A DNA stretch of 64,000 nt from Halorubellus sp034808145 (GCF_034808145.1 NZ_JAXHGM010000002.1:434001-498000), one strand, 5' to 3'. Positions 50,944 to 59,850 are shown, numbered from the stretch's first letter. Made by a program: numbers and translations. Notes: generated from the sequence alone by a model not told the origin.

Positions 50944-50989
50944 GAACTCCTCGCGGCCGGTTCGAAGACCGCGGGTTCGTCGACCGCGG

Positions 50990-51523
50990 TCAGTACGTCG
51001 GATTCTCCTCGCGGACGCCGTCGCGTTTGTTCACCACGCGCGCCCACGTGAAGAGCCCGTCCGACAGCCGGTTCAGGTACTGGATGGCTTCGGCGTTCAC
51101 CGGGTCGCCAGCGGCGAACTCCACCGCGCGCCGCTCCGCGCGCCGACACACGGTCCGGGCGTGATGCAGCCGCGAGCCCTTCTCCGAGCCCGTCGGGAGG
51201 ATGAACGACTCCAGCGGGTCGAGCTCGTCCTCGAACGCGTCGATCCACTCCTCGACCTCGTCCACGTGCGTCTCGCGCACCTGCGGGTCGCCCTCGTCCG
51301 GGTCCGGGTTCGCGAAGTCCGCCTGCACGACGTGCAGGTGGTTCTGGACGCCTTCCAGGATATCGTCGACGTCGTCGTGACCGGTCGGCCGGACGGTGCC
51401 GATGAGCGCGTTCAACTCGTCGACGGTCCCGTACGCCTCGATGCGCGGACTGGTCTTCGACACGCGACTCATGTCCCGCAGGTCGGTCATCCCCTCGTCG
51501 CCGCGACCGGTGTATATCTTCAT
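50990..51523 (-). CDS. cob(I)yrinic acid a,c-diamide adenosyltransferase (PduO type)
   Basis: 177 residues from the ATG at 51523. MKIYTGRGDEGMTDL with SRVSKTSPRIEAYGTVDELNALIG is the PduO/MMAB ATP-binding start. The later FILPTGSEKGSRLHHARTVCRRAERRAV holds the conserved Arg/Glu active-site residues. Residue spacing and length are typical. It adenosylates cobalamin or its precursors. No other cobalamin genes are nearby. A GTTAAGT-like box on the minus strand about 30 bases upstream is the probable promoter. Confidence 0.93.
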   Translation of the reverse strand: MKIYTGRGDEGMTDLRDMSRVSKTSPRIEAYGTVDELNALIGTVRPTGHDDVDDILEGVQNHLHVVQADFANPDPDEGDPQVRETHVDEVEEWIDAFEDELDPLESFILPTGSEKGSRLHHARTVCRRAERRAVEFAAGDPVNAEAIQYLNRLSDGLFTWARVVNKRDGVREENPTY

Positions 51524-51651
51524 GCGACACCGTCGGGCCCGCTGGCACTTAACTATCGCCCGGAACACGTGCGATAAACCAACAAACGCGATATAGAATT
51601 CGCGTTACGGTGGCCGTGGCAGCGTCTTGCGAGCTGGGCCGACGTCGGGTC

Positions 51652-52464
51652 TCAGCGGTCGTCGGGGAAGTCATCGACCGCTTCGGGGGCGTCGCTGCCC
51701 GACAGACAGCCGGCCTCGTGGAGGCTCACGAGCACGCCCTCGGCCCGATTTGGAACCCCGAGTCGGTCGTCGTCGAGGAACGCGGCGACGGCGTCGACGT
51801 GGTTCGAGACCGACCCCGGTTCCACCGGGGCGAGCGCCTCGAGCGCCCTGAGGGCCGCGTACCGGGGGCTCCTGGCTCGACGGTCGGGCGCGTTCGCATC
51901 CAGTGGGTCCTCGAACGCATCGACGAGCGCGGCGACGACCGACTCGACGTCGGGGTGGGCGGCGCCGAGTGCGACGGCGTTCTTCTCGACGTGCCAGGCG
52001 GCGCGCTTCCGGACCACGGGAACCGGCTCCCGGAGCCGTTCGAGGAGCGTCTCCGCGACCCACGCCTTCGACTTCGGTCGGAACGCGTCGTCTTCGAGGG
52101 CGTCGCTCACCAGTGTCCCCGTGTTGAAGGGATTCGTGGCGACCTGCCTGACGCGGCGGTCAGCGTCCTCGAACGCCTCCAGGACTGGCGTCGCCGCACG
52201 CGAGCGCTCGAAGGTCAACCGGTCCGGGTCGAACTCCGCGACGTACCGGAGCACGAAGACGGCCGTCGCCCTGACCGTCGGCGAGTCGGCGTCGACGAAG
52301 GGCGCGATGGCTTGGACGGCATCGTCGGTGACCTCTATCCACCGCGGCAGGTCGGTGAGGACGTACCGCTGGAGGTCGCCAGCGAGGGCGTCCCGCGCGG
52401 AGGGCTCGGCGTCGGCGATGCGCTCGCAGTACGCCTCGACCGAGTCGGAGTCAGATGGCGCCAT
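51652..52464 (-). CDS. HEAT-repeat-like protein
   Basis: 270 residues composed of repeated pairs of helices (VRATAVFVLRYVAEFDP, VRQVATNPFNTGTLVSD, VRKRAAWHVEKNAVALG, YAALRALEALAPVEP). This indicates an alpha-solenoid of HEAT/ARM type for protein contacts. Starts at the ATG at 52464, 14 bases inside the end of the upstream gene, so the two are translationally coupled. No partner is identified; the upstream gene product is the obvious candidate. Confidence 0.65.
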   Translation of the reverse strand: MAPSDSDSVEAYCERIADAEPSARDALAGDLQRYVLTDLPRWIEVTDDAVQAIAPFVDADSPTVRATAVFVLRYVAEFDPDRLTFERSRAATPVLEAFEDADRRVRQVATNPFNTGTLVSDALEDDAFRPKSKAWVAETLLERLREPVPVVRKRAAWHVEKNAVALGAAHPDVESVVAALVDAFEDPLDANAPDRRARSPRYAALRALEALAPVEPGSVSNHVDAVAAFLDDDRLGVPNRAEGVLVSLHEAGCLSGSDAPEAVDDFPDDR

Positions 52465-52828
52465 CGACCCCGTACCGCGACGCGTAGTAGTCGAAGTGGG
52501 AGAACGTCTCCCAGCGGCTCTGTTCGTTCCGGATCTCGTCGTCGGGGTGGCGAAGGTCCGTCGGGTTGGCGTGATACTCGCTGTGCGTAGCGCCACCGCC
52601 TCCTTCGAGTGAGGCGACGAACACGAGGTGGTCGACGTGGTCGGCCACGTCCTCGAGTGCGGGTCGGAGTGGCCGTAGATAGTGGCACGTTCCCTGGAAG
52701 ACGACGGCGTCGCCCTCTCGCTGTCCGGCCGCCAGCTCCGGGCAGTCGTCGAGGACGGCGTCCCGGAGCAACTCGGGGTCGCCGTCGTCGGCGACCGCGA
52801 CGACGAGCCAGCACTTGTGGTCTGCCAT
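52451..52828 (-). CDS. hypothetical protein coupled to the HEAT-repeat gene
   Basis: 125 residues. It begins MADHKCWLVVAVADDGDPEL and has an alternating beta/alpha pattern with TCHYLRPLRP and FSHFDYYASRYGVDG. His and Tyr are frequent. No known domain is recognised. The start ATG at 52828 is the first that gives normal composition; upstream sequence translates to hydrophobic/basic residues. Its 3' end overlaps the HEAT gene start by 14 bases, so the products probably act together. Confidence 0.55.
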   Translation of the reverse strand: MADHKCWLVVAVADDGDPELLRDAVLDDCPELAAGQREGDAVVFQGTCHYLRPLRPALEDVADHVDHLVFVASLEGGGGATHSEYHANPTDLRHPDDEIRNEQSRWETFSHFDYYASRYGVDGAI

Positions 52829-52997
52829 AGCTCGTCGTCGCCTCGATGGCGGAAAAAAACCGAGGCCGAACTTGCACCCGAGCATCGTCTCCACGAACGC
52901 TACCGGAGAACACGAGTACGGTAGACCGGTATCATCGCGGTCGACTGACGTCCGCGGAGCCAGTCCGCGAGGTGCCTGCAGTCGATGACGTCGCTGG

Positions 52998-53255
52998 TCA
53001 GCAGGTCGTCTTCGCGAACGCGTAGGACCCGGCCGCGAGGAGTGTGATGCCGACGACGAGCGGTGCGAGGACGAAGAGTGGATGCCAGGGCGAGCACCCG
53101 TCGCAGGCGTTGGCGGCGACCCGGCTCGCGATGGTGTACTGCGTGTAGCCGCCGTAGCTCGCGAGCGCGATCCCGAGGAGGGCGGCGGTTGCGCTCGCGA
53201 GCCGTGTCGGCGTCACGGACGTGGTGGAGGACTGGGCGGTAGGCATATCTGACAT
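52998..53255 (-). CDS. small two-helix membrane protein
   Basis: About 85 residues from the ATG at 53255; ATG at 53246 is nearly as good. Two hydrophobic helices (LASATAALLGIALASYGGY and HPLFVLAPLVVGITLLAAG) flank a loop with CDGC. A Cys remains at the extreme C-terminus. The extracytoplasmic or luminal position of the CxxC is unknown. No family is recognised. It is upstream of, and on the same strand as, the hypothetical/HEAT pair, but 170 bases away. Confidence 0.55.
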   Translation of the reverse strand: MSDMPTAQSSTTSVTPTRLASATAALLGIALASYGGYTQYTIASRVAANACDGCSPWHPLFVLAPLVVGITLLAAGSYAFAKTTC

Positions 53256-53520
53256 CTCGATTCGATGGTACTTCATTCCCGCGCTTGGCTCAAACGCGGC
53301 TTTCACTTGGACCGAACGGGACTACGGCTCGCGTCGATCTCGACGGCGCGGACGGGCAGAACCGTGGGTAGCGTGCTTCTCGCCGCCGTCCGGTGGTGCA
53401 CGTCGACGAGACTTCCTCGCGGATTTGCTATCGCAGGATGCGGTTTATCGGGTCGGGGCCGGACGGGCGGTCGTCCACGAAATCGGTACGTTCAACTGCG
53501 CGACCCGGAAAACCACAGAT

Positions 53521-53688
53521 ATGAGCCTCGAGTTAGAGCACTACTGCCCGGACTGCGACGACGACCGCGTCTTCTACAGAGCAGCCAGTACGACGCTGCA
53601 CCTCGGCGAGAAGGTCAAGTGGCACTGCCCGGACTGCGACTACGGGTTCGTACAGGTCAACGGCGAGGTCGACACGTCCGAAGCCTGA
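53521..53688 (+). CDS. small zinc beta-ribbon protein
   Basis: 55 residues. MSLELEHYCPDCDDDRVFYR and WHCPDCDYGF give two CPDC knuckles 28 residues apart, a classic zinc ribbon. It matches a short conserved haloarchaeal putative zinc-ribbon type. It may bind nucleic acid or act as a redox/zinc protein. ATG at 53521 is chosen; the preceding in-frame 100 codons are not convincing. It is convergent with gcvPB. Confidence 0.75.
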   Translation: MSLELEHYCPDCDDDRVFYRAASTTLHLGEKVKWHCPDCDYGFVQVNGEVDTSEA

Positions 53689-53784
53689 GTCCCGACGTTC
53701 TCTGCTCTGCGAGTCCTCGACCGTCGAGCGATAGCGCCGTCGCGCTTGAGCGACTGCCTCGCACGAGAACGGGGATGGGTGCCG

Positions 53785-55254
53785 CTACTTCTCGAGCGTG
53801 CGCCAGCTGAGGCGGAGGTCGCGTGCAGCTTCGGTCTGATCGATGCGCGCCGCGGTCGTGCGTTCGGGCGCCGTGGCGAGCGTCTCGTCGTCCTCGCCTG
53901 CGACCTCGTTGAACGCGCGAGCGAGCTGGTCGAGCGTGCGCTTGCCCTCTATCTCCGTGGGTTCGGTCATGAGCGCCTCGCTCACGATCTCCGGCCACTT
54001 CGTCGTCGGCGGGTGCACGCCGTAGTCGAGCATGCGTTTCGCGACGTCCGCAGCGTCCTGATCGCCGGCGCTTGCGACGAACTCGTGGTGGAACGGCCCG
54101 TAGGGCACGTCGTACTCGACCTGCGTGGCGAGGTAGTTCGCGTTCAGCACCGCCTTCGCGCTCGCGTCGCTGAGGCCGTCGTCGCCGAGGCGCGCGATGT
54201 ACGCGTACGCCTTCGCGAGCACGAGCCAGTTCCCGTACTTCCCGTGGACCTTCCCGATGGACCGCTCGGGCGTCTCGAACTCGTACCTGAGGGCGGTCTC
54301 GTCGGGTGCTTCGACGACCTGTGGGTCCGGAAGGAACTCGGCGAGGTCGTCGACGACGCCGACCGGGCCGGCGCCGGGACCGCCGCCGCCGTGGGGGGTG
54401 GCGAACGTCTTGTGGACGTTGTAGTGCATGACGTCGAACCCCATGTCGCCGGGGCGGCCGCGGCCGAGGAGCGCGTTCAGGTTCGCGCCGTCGTAGTACA
54501 GCAGGCCGCCGGCGTCGTGGACCATGTCCGCGACCTCCTCGATGTCGCGCTCGAAGAGCCCGAGCGTGTTCGGGTTCGTGAGCATCAGCAGTGCGGTGTC
54601 GTCGCTCAGTGCGCCCTCGAGCGCGGCGAGGTCGACTCGACCGTCCTCGCCACCGGGGAGGCTCACGACGTCGAACCCGGCGAGGGCGGCGCTCGCGAAG
54701 TTCGTCCCGTGCGCGCTCTCCGGGACGATGATCTCCGAGCGGTCCTCGCCGTTGTGCTCGTGGTACGCGTCCGCGACGAGCACGCCAGTGAACTCGCCCG
54801 CGGCGCCCGCCGGCGGCTGGAGCGTCACCGCGTCCATCCCGCCGATGCGCGCGAGGTAGTCCTGGAGCGAATGCAGCACCGAGAGGGTGCCCTGCACGGC
54901 CTCGACCGGTCGGTCCGGGTGCACGAGGCCGCTCGGGTCCGCGGCGACGTCCTCGGTGAACGCCGGGTTGTACTTCATCGTGCACGACCCCAGCGGGTAC
55001 GGGCCGCTGTCGATCCCGTAGTTCATCTCCGACAGCCGCGTGTAGTGCCGGACGAGGTCCGGTTCCTCGAGCTTCGGAAGCTCCAGCTCGTCCCGGGTCA
55101 GGTCGTCGGGGAGCGGGCTGTCCTCGTACTCGGCCTCGGTCGTGCGCTTCTCGGCGCTCAGGGGTTCGTGGCGGTCGCCGTCGCTCCAGCGCGCCTGGTC
55201 GAAGTGGAACCCGTCCTCGGTCCCCGACTCGGCGTCGGGAGCGTCGCCAGTCAT
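53785..55254 (-). CDS. gcvPB: glycine dehydrogenase (aminomethyl-transferring) subunit 2
   Basis: 489 residues. The PLP lysine is in MHYNVHKTFATPHGGGGPGAGP near residue 280, the diagnostic Gly-rich loop of P-protein. SCTMKYNP and PPAGAAGEFTG are other signatures. It forms the heterotetrameric P-protein with GcvPA, decarboxylating glycine and loading the aminomethyl group on GcvH. It overlaps the end of gcvPA by 4 bases, so the two are coupled. The N-terminal 25 residues are acidic. Confidence 0.95.
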   Translation of the reverse strand: MTGDAPDAESGTEDGFHFDQARWSDGDRHEPLSAEKRTTEAEYEDSPLPDDLTRDELELPKLEEPDLVRHYTRLSEMNYGIDSGPYPLGSCTMKYNPAFTEDVAADPSGLVHPDRPVEAVQGTLSVLHSLQDYLARIGGMDAVTLQPPAGAAGEFTGVLVADAYHEHNGEDRSEIIVPESAHGTNFASAALAGFDVVSLPGGEDGRVDLAALEGALSDDTALLMLTNPNTLGLFERDIEEVADMVHDAGGLLYYDGANLNALLGRGRPGDMGFDVMHYNVHKTFATPHGGGGPGAGPVGVVDDLAEFLPDPQVVEAPDETALRYEFETPERSIGKVHGKYGNWLVLAKAYAYIARLGDDGLSDASAKAVLNANYLATQVEYDVPYGPFHHEFVASAGDQDAADVAKRMLDYGVHPPTTKWPEIVSEALMTEPTEIEGKRTLDQLARAFNEVAGEDDETLATAPERTTAARIDQTEAARDLRLSWRTLEK

Positions 55255-56588
55255 CGTGCCACCTCCGCGAGCGCGGCGACGAAGTCGTCGCGCTCAGCGT
55301 CGGTCGTCCCCACGGTACAGAGCTGGACGTGGTGTTCGTCGAGGACGTGGACCGCGTACCCTTCGTCGACGAGGTCGTCGGCGATGGCCGTCGCGGGCTG
55401 GTCGGTGTGCGCGACGAACTCGCGCAGGTGATGACGGTCGTGATGCGGTGCTTGGACGCCCTCGACGTCGTCGACGCGCGCGGCGAGGTCGCGGGCGTCC
55501 GCGACGTCGCGCTTCGCGAGGTCAGCGAGGCCGTCCGCGCCGAGGCCGGTCGCGTGCATCGCGGCGCGGAGCGCGACCCACGCCTGGTTCGTACAGATGT
55601 TCGATGTCGCGCGCTCCCGACGGATGTGCTGTTCGCGCGTCTGCAAGGTGAGCGTGTACGTGCGCGTGCCGTCGGCGTCCGTGCTCGCGCCGACGAGTCG
55701 ACCGGGGACCTGCCGGACGAAGTCCTCGCGGCACGCGAACAGCCCGAGGTCCATCCCGTAGCTCTGCGGGAGGCCGAGGGCGCTCGCGGACCCGACGACG
55801 ACGTCCGCGCCGACGCTCGCGGGCTCCTCGAGGAGCGCGAGCGAGACGGGGTCGCTCCCGAGCACGAACAGCGCGTCGGCGTCGTCGGCGAGGTCGCCGA
55901 CCGCGTCGAGGTGCTCCTCGATACAGCCGCGGACGGTCGGCGTCTCCGCGTACACCATCACGGACTCCTCGTCCACGCGCTCGGTGAGCGCGTCGACGTC
56001 GACGTTCCCGTCGTCCATCGCGTACGATTCGACGACGAGGTCGGTGCCGGCGACGTAGTTCGCGAGCACCTCCCGGCGGCCGCTCTCGAGGTGCTCGGGG
56101 ACGAGGACGCGTCTTCCGGAGGTGGCGCGGAGGCGTTCGGCGAGCGTCGCGGCCTCGCCGAGCGCGGTCGCGGCGTCGTACATCGAGCAGTTCGCGATGC
56201 CGAGGCCCGTGAGCTCGACGAGCAGGCTCTGGTACTCGAACAGCGCCTGCAGGAACCCCTGCGTGACCTCCGGCTGGTACTGCGTGTAGCTCGTCAGGAA
56301 CTCCGAGCGGTCCGCGAGGTGCTCGATCGCGCTCGGGACGTAGTAGTCGTAGTGCCCGCGCCCGAGCAGTTCGACGAGGTCGCGGTTCTTCGCGAGCTCG
56401 TCCGCCATCTCCGCGCGGATCTCGCGTTCGGTCCGCGCGTCGATACCGAGGTCGCCGTCGAACCGGACGCCCTCGGGGATGTCGAACAGCTCCTCCTCGC
56501 TATCGACGCCGATGGCGTCGAGCATCGTCCGGGTCTCCGCGTCGCTGTGCGGTGCGTACGGCGTTCCGGTGGTGTCTCGTCCGTTCAT
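55251..56588 (-). CDS. gcvPA: glycine dehydrogenase (aminomethyl-transferring) subunit 1
   Basis: 445 residues from the ATG at 56588. Longer in-frame sequence upstream is Arg-rich and not coding. Landmarks are GRGHYDYYVPSAIEHLADRSEF, FLTSYTQYQPEVTQGFLQALFEYQS and NCSMYDAATALGEA, the canonical P-protein subunit 1 pattern. It pairs with GcvPB. It overlaps gcvPB by 4 bases. gcvT and gcvH lie 2.9 kb away, separated by a nucleoside hydrolase, a sugar kinase and a zinc-finger gene. Confidence 0.95.
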   Translation of the reverse strand: MNGRDTTGTPYAPHSDAETRTMLDAIGVDSEEELFDIPEGVRFDGDLGIDARTEREIRAEMADELAKNRDLVELLGRGHYDYYVPSAIEHLADRSEFLTSYTQYQPEVTQGFLQALFEYQSLLVELTGLGIANCSMYDAATALGEAATLAERLRATSGRRVLVPEHLESGRREVLANYVAGTDLVVESYAMDDGNVDVDALTERVDEESVMVYAETPTVRGCIEEHLDAVGDLADDADALFVLGSDPVSLALLEEPASVGADVVVGSASALGLPQSYGMDLGLFACREDFVRQVPGRLVGASTDADGTRTYTLTLQTREQHIRRERATSNICTNQAWVALRAAMHATGLGADGLADLAKRDVADARDLAARVDDVEGVQAPHHDRHHLREFVAHTDQPATAIADDLVDEGYAVHVLDEHHVQLCTVGTTDAERDDFVAALAEVAR

Positions 56589-56905
56589 GCGCCGGCGCCC
56601 TCCTGGTCTGTGGCTGGTGTCATGCGTGGTGGATGCGTGGGTGATGGTCGGTGTCCGTCCGCGGCGCGAGCGGCGACCGCGACGCGCCCGTCGCCGACGG
56701 CGTCGGTTCTCTGCCGGCGGTTCGAACCCCTCCCACATGAGCGGTACGGTTCCGGGCCCGAGAGTATCCACGAACGTGCTCAGATGATGCGTTTGTGCTC
56801 GGTTCGATAGGTTCGTTCCTGCATACTACTCGCGATAGTTGCCGCGCCCGCTCGCCGGTCGGCGAGCGACGGACGCTCGCGCCGGGTACGACGCCGGAAG
56901 CGCGG
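56589..56905. other. intergenic region upstream of gcvPA
   Basis: 317 bases between gcvPA and the PfkB kinase gene, both on the minus strand. It is GC-rich with no coding pattern. The only AT-leaning segment is around 56795-56835 and might hold a distant gcvPA promoter. No inverted repeat or riboswitch-like structure is recognised. Confidence 0.4.
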
Positions 56906-57907
56906 TCACGCGAGGGACGAGCGGACGGTCTCGCGGTCGGGCGCCGCGCTCTGCACGCCTTCGACGGTCGTCGAGAGCGCGGCGGCGACGGTCGCGAGCT
57001 CGACGGCGCGGGGCATCGCGGTGCCGCGCGCGAGCTCGGCGGCCAGGAACCCGCCGAAGACGTCGCCCGCGCCCGTCGTGTCGACGGGGTCGACCGCGGG
57101 CGGCCGTCGCTCGAACGCCTCGCCGGTCCACGGACCGCGCGCGCCCGGTGAGACGGCGACGCCGTCGGCCCCACGCGTCCGCACGACGACGCCGTCGAAC
57201 GCCTCGATGGCGTCCCGGAGTCGCGCGTGCTCGCCGGCGTTGGGCGTCACGACGTCGACGCACCCGTGGGCGAGCGCGCGCTCGGCCGCGGCGTCCGCCG
57301 GCGCGGGGTCGTACACGACCAGCGGCCGGTCGCCGTCGCCGGTTCCGGCCGCGTCGCTTCCGCCGCCGTCCGCGTCGGCCGCTGCGAGCACGTCGAGCGC
57401 ACCCAGCACGGCGTCCCCAGGGAGCTCGTTCTGGAGGAGCACGCAGTCGGCGCCCCGGAGCGCGTCGGCGTGCCGGCGCGCGGTCGCCGCGTCGACCCAC
57501 GCGTTCGCACCGGGGACGACCGCGATGTGGTTCTCGCCCGTCGCGTCGTCCACCGCGACGTACGCCGCGCCCGTCGGCCCCGGTGCATCCTCCACCCCGG
57601 AGACGTCCACGCCGCGGGACGCGAGCCCTTCGCGGACCGCGTGCTCGCCCGCGTCCACGCCGACCGCACCGACGAACGACGCGTCCGCGCCCGCGCTCGC
57701 CGCCGCGACCGCCTGGTTCGCGCCCTTCCCGCCGAGGAACGTCTCGTGGAACGCCTCGGCGAACGACGCCGGCACGGACTCGACACTGACTGTCTCTCCC
57801 GGTTCCGGGAACCACGCGTACGTCTCGGCGGCGTCGTCGAGCCACGCCCGGTCGCAGTACCGGACGTGGTCGACGTTCACGCTCCCGAAGCTCACGACCC
57901 TGCTCAT
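56906..57907 (-). CDS. PfkB-family sugar kinase (ribokinase-like)
   Basis: 333 residues from the ATG at 57907. VVSFGSVNVDHVRYCDRAW at the start, GGKGANQAVAAASAGADASFVG near residue 70, and the catalytic DTTGAGDVFGGFLAAELARG late in the protein define the ribokinase subfamily. It should phosphorylate ribose or another pentose. It is divergent from a nucleoside hydrolase, whose product is ribose, 128 bases between starts. A ribose-1-phosphate kinase role in the haloarchaeal pentose bisphosphate pathway is an alternative. Confidence 0.88.
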   Translation of the reverse strand: MSRVVSFGSVNVDHVRYCDRAWLDDAAETYAWFPEPGETVSVESVPASFAEAFHETFLGGKGANQAVAAASAGADASFVGAVGVDAGEHAVREGLASRGVDVSGVEDAPGPTGAAYVAVDDATGENHIAVVPGANAWVDAATARRHADALRGADCVLLQNELPGDAVLGALDVLAAADADGGGSDAAGTGDGDRPLVVYDPAPADAAAERALAHGCVDVVTPNAGEHARLRDAIEAFDGVVVRTRGADGVAVSPGARGPWTGEAFERRPPAVDPVDTTGAGDVFGGFLAAELARGTAMPRAVELATVAAALSTTVEGVQSAAPDRETVRSSLA

Positions 57908-58035
57908 ACCCGCCCCGACGCCCGCCACGGCGAAGAGCGTTCCCGACTCGACGCGCAGGCCGGCGCGCCCGCCCCGCCTCGCCCCGTCCGGACCGTGCCG
58001 ACGCGATTATGGTACCGGTCGTGCTCTCCCCAGGC

Positions 58036-58992
58036 ATGGGACGTCGCGTACTCATCGACACCGACACCGCAGGGGACGACACGATGGGCATCCTCATGGC
58101 CGCGCTCGCCGACAGCGTCGACCTGGAGGCGCTCACGATCGTCGCGGGGAACGTCGAGTTCGACCATCAGGTCGCGAACGCCAAGTACACCCTCCAGCTC
58201 GCCGGGAAGGGCGACGCGGTCCCGGTCTACGAGGGCGCACGCACACCGCTCGTGAAGGACCACGAGCACGTCGACCACATCCACGGCGACGGCGGCCTCG
58301 GTGGCGAGATATACCCCGACACCGGCGTCCCGTCGGCCGAGGGCTACGGGCCGGACGCCATCGTCGAGACTGCCCGCGAACACCCCGGCGAGGTGACGCT
58401 CGTCTGCATCGGCCCGCTCACGAACGTCGCGCTCGCGCTCCGCCGCGAACCCGAACTCGGCGCGCTCCTCGACGACGTCTTGGTCATGGGTGGCGCCGTG
58501 AACACGCTCGGGAACGACACCCCGAGCGCGGAGTACAACTTCTGGGTAGACCCCGACGCCGCGAAGGTCGTCCTGAACGAACTGGACGTCACGCTCGTCG
58601 ACTGGGGCCTCACCGTCCGGCAGGCGATGCTCGAAAGCGACGCACTCGCCGTGTTCGAGGACGCCGACAGCGAGTACGCCGAGTTCTTCACGACAATCAC
58701 CGAACACCCCCGCGAGTTCAGCAAGGAACGCCTCGGCGTCGACGCCACCACCCAACCCGACTCCCTCACCGTCGCCTGCGCCCTCGCACCGGACCTCGTC
58801 ACGCAGGCGAACACGTATCACGTCGACGTCGACGAACGCGAAGGCCTCACGCGCGGCTACAGCATGGTCGACGAACTCGCCATCACCGACGGCGAACCCA
58901 GAACGCGAGTCGTCGAGGAAATCGACGCCGACGCCTTCGAGACGATGTTCGCCGACATGCTCCTGCACGGCGACCCCGAACGCTCGCGGTAA
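58036..58992 (+). CDS. nucleoside hydrolase (IunH family)
   Basis: 318 residues from the ATG at 58036. The N-terminal metal motif is DTDTAGDDTMG rather than the usual DTDPGxDD, but all three Asp are kept. VPVYEGARTPL, IHGDGGLGG, LVCIGPLTNVALAL and VMGGAVNTLGN are conserved family segments. It hydrolyses nucleosides to base and ribose with Ca2+. A GATTATGG box about 28-35 bases upstream is a probable promoter. It pairs with the divergent ribokinase-type gene for nucleoside salvage. Confidence 0.92.
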   Translation: MGRRVLIDTDTAGDDTMGILMAALADSVDLEALTIVAGNVEFDHQVANAKYTLQLAGKGDAVPVYEGARTPLVKDHEHVDHIHGDGGLGGEIYPDTGVPSAEGYGPDAIVETAREHPGEVTLVCIGPLTNVALALRREPELGALLDDVLVMGGAVNTLGNDTPSAEYNFWVDPDAAKVVLNELDVTLVDWGLTVRQAMLESDALAVFEDADSEYAEFFTTITEHPREFSKERLGVDATTQPDSLTVACALAPDLVTQANTYHVDVDEREGLTRGYSMVDELAITDGEPRTRVVEEIDADAFETMFADMLLHGDPERSR

Positions 58993-59086
58993 CGCGCAGA
59001 ACATCTGCCCGCTTCGATTCACAGTCGAAACCCCGAGTCACCCGTTCGACAGGGATGCAGAACTAACGATGATAGGGTTCGAATAG

Positions 59087-59098
59087 TTAGAAATCTAA
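59087..59098. promoter_or_regulatory. inverted repeat before the small zinc-finger gene promoter
   Basis: TTAGAAATCTAA has perfect 5-bp arms around AA. It ends about 7 bases upstream of the TATA box of the small gene at 59136, overlapping the region where TFB contacts DNA, so it is an operator candidate. Confidence 0.4.
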
Positions 59099-59104
59099 TG
59101 GCTG

Positions 59105-59113
59105 GATTTATAC
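59105..59113 (+). promoter_or_regulatory. TATA box of the small zinc-finger gene
   Basis: GATTTATAC lies about 23-31 bases before the ATG at 59136, the standard spacing for a leaderless haloarchaeal message. It is one of the clearest TATA boxes in the window. Confidence 0.6.
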
Positions 59114-59135
59114 ATTTTGCGCGAGGACAGATGGT

Positions 59136-59303
59136 ATGGGAGACACACACGTAACGTGTGGGCATTGCGATGGGGAAGGAGTTTGCAAAAATAAGAAGGG
59201 CACATACTCTTGCAAGACCTGTTGTAAAGCTGATCGTGCCGCCTTGAAGGGCAGCACTGTGAAATGTTCTATCTGTGATGGCACTGGGTGGGTTTCCCCG
59301 TGA
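59136..59303 (+). CDS. small DnaJ-type CxxCxGxG zinc-finger protein
   Basis: 55 residues: MGDTHVTCGHCDGEGVCKNK, a middle CKTCC, and CSICDGTGWVSP at the end. The first and last motifs are CxxCxGxG/W as in the DnaJ cysteine-rich domain, giving up to two zinc sites. It is rich in Lys and Thr, poorly acidic, and uses AT-ending codons (TGT, GAT, AAA), unlike neighbours. This suggests transfer or a plasmid/virus origin. A strong TATA box supports expression. It is too short for routine gene calling. Role unknown; chaperone or nucleic-acid binding is conceivable. Confidence 0.65.
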   Translation: MGDTHVTCGHCDGEGVCKNKKGTYSCKTCCKADRAALKGSTVKCSICDGTGWVSP

Positions 59304-59466
59304 ATACCCCAGAATAGAAAATCTGACTGAGTGTCATGTCTGTGACCTGTCTCTACCGATTCAGTCGACGGAACGCTGACTCGGACTTCTGGGAAGAGGA
59401 GTGGATACTCGAAGACCGTTCTCTGAGTCCGTTACGGTAGTTCTGCGAGAGGGAATCGACCGCGAC

Positions 59467-59850
59467 TCAGGCGACCTGTGCGTCGTACTCGTCCGCCGAG
59501 AGGAGGTCGTCGAGTTCGCTCTCGTCGCTCAGGCTGATCTCGAGCATCCAGCCGTCGCCGTAGGGGTCGTCGTTGACGAGTTCCGGTGCGTCGAAGAGGT
59601 CCTCGTTCACGGCCGTGACCTCGCCGCTGACGGGCGCGTAGAGGTCGCTCACTGCCTTGATGGACTCGACGACGCCGAACGCCTCGTCGTGAGTGACGTC
59701 GTCGCCGACGTCGGGGAGTTCGACGAACACCACGTCGCCGAGCTCGTCCTGCGCGAAGTCGCTGATGCCGACGCGGACCGTGTCGCCGTCGCGGGCCGCG
59801 TACTCGTGCGATTCCATGTACCGTCGGTCGTCGGGGATGTCGAAGCTCAT
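59467..59850 (-). CDS. gcvH: glycine cleavage system H protein
   Basis: 127 residues. The lipoylated lysine is Lys 65 in FGVVESIKAVSDLYAPVSGEV. RRYMESHEYAARDGDTVRVGIS and a C-terminal GDGWMLEISLSDESE are canonical. It shuttles the aminomethyl group between P, T and L proteins. Its start overlaps the gcvT stop by 4 bases, so the two genes are coupled. Confidence 0.95.
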   Translation of the reverse strand: MSFDIPDDRRYMESHEYAARDGDTVRVGISDFAQDELGDVVFVELPDVGDDVTHDEAFGVVESIKAVSDLYAPVSGEVTAVNEDLFDAPELVNDDPYGDGWMLEISLSDESELDDLLSADEYDAQVA

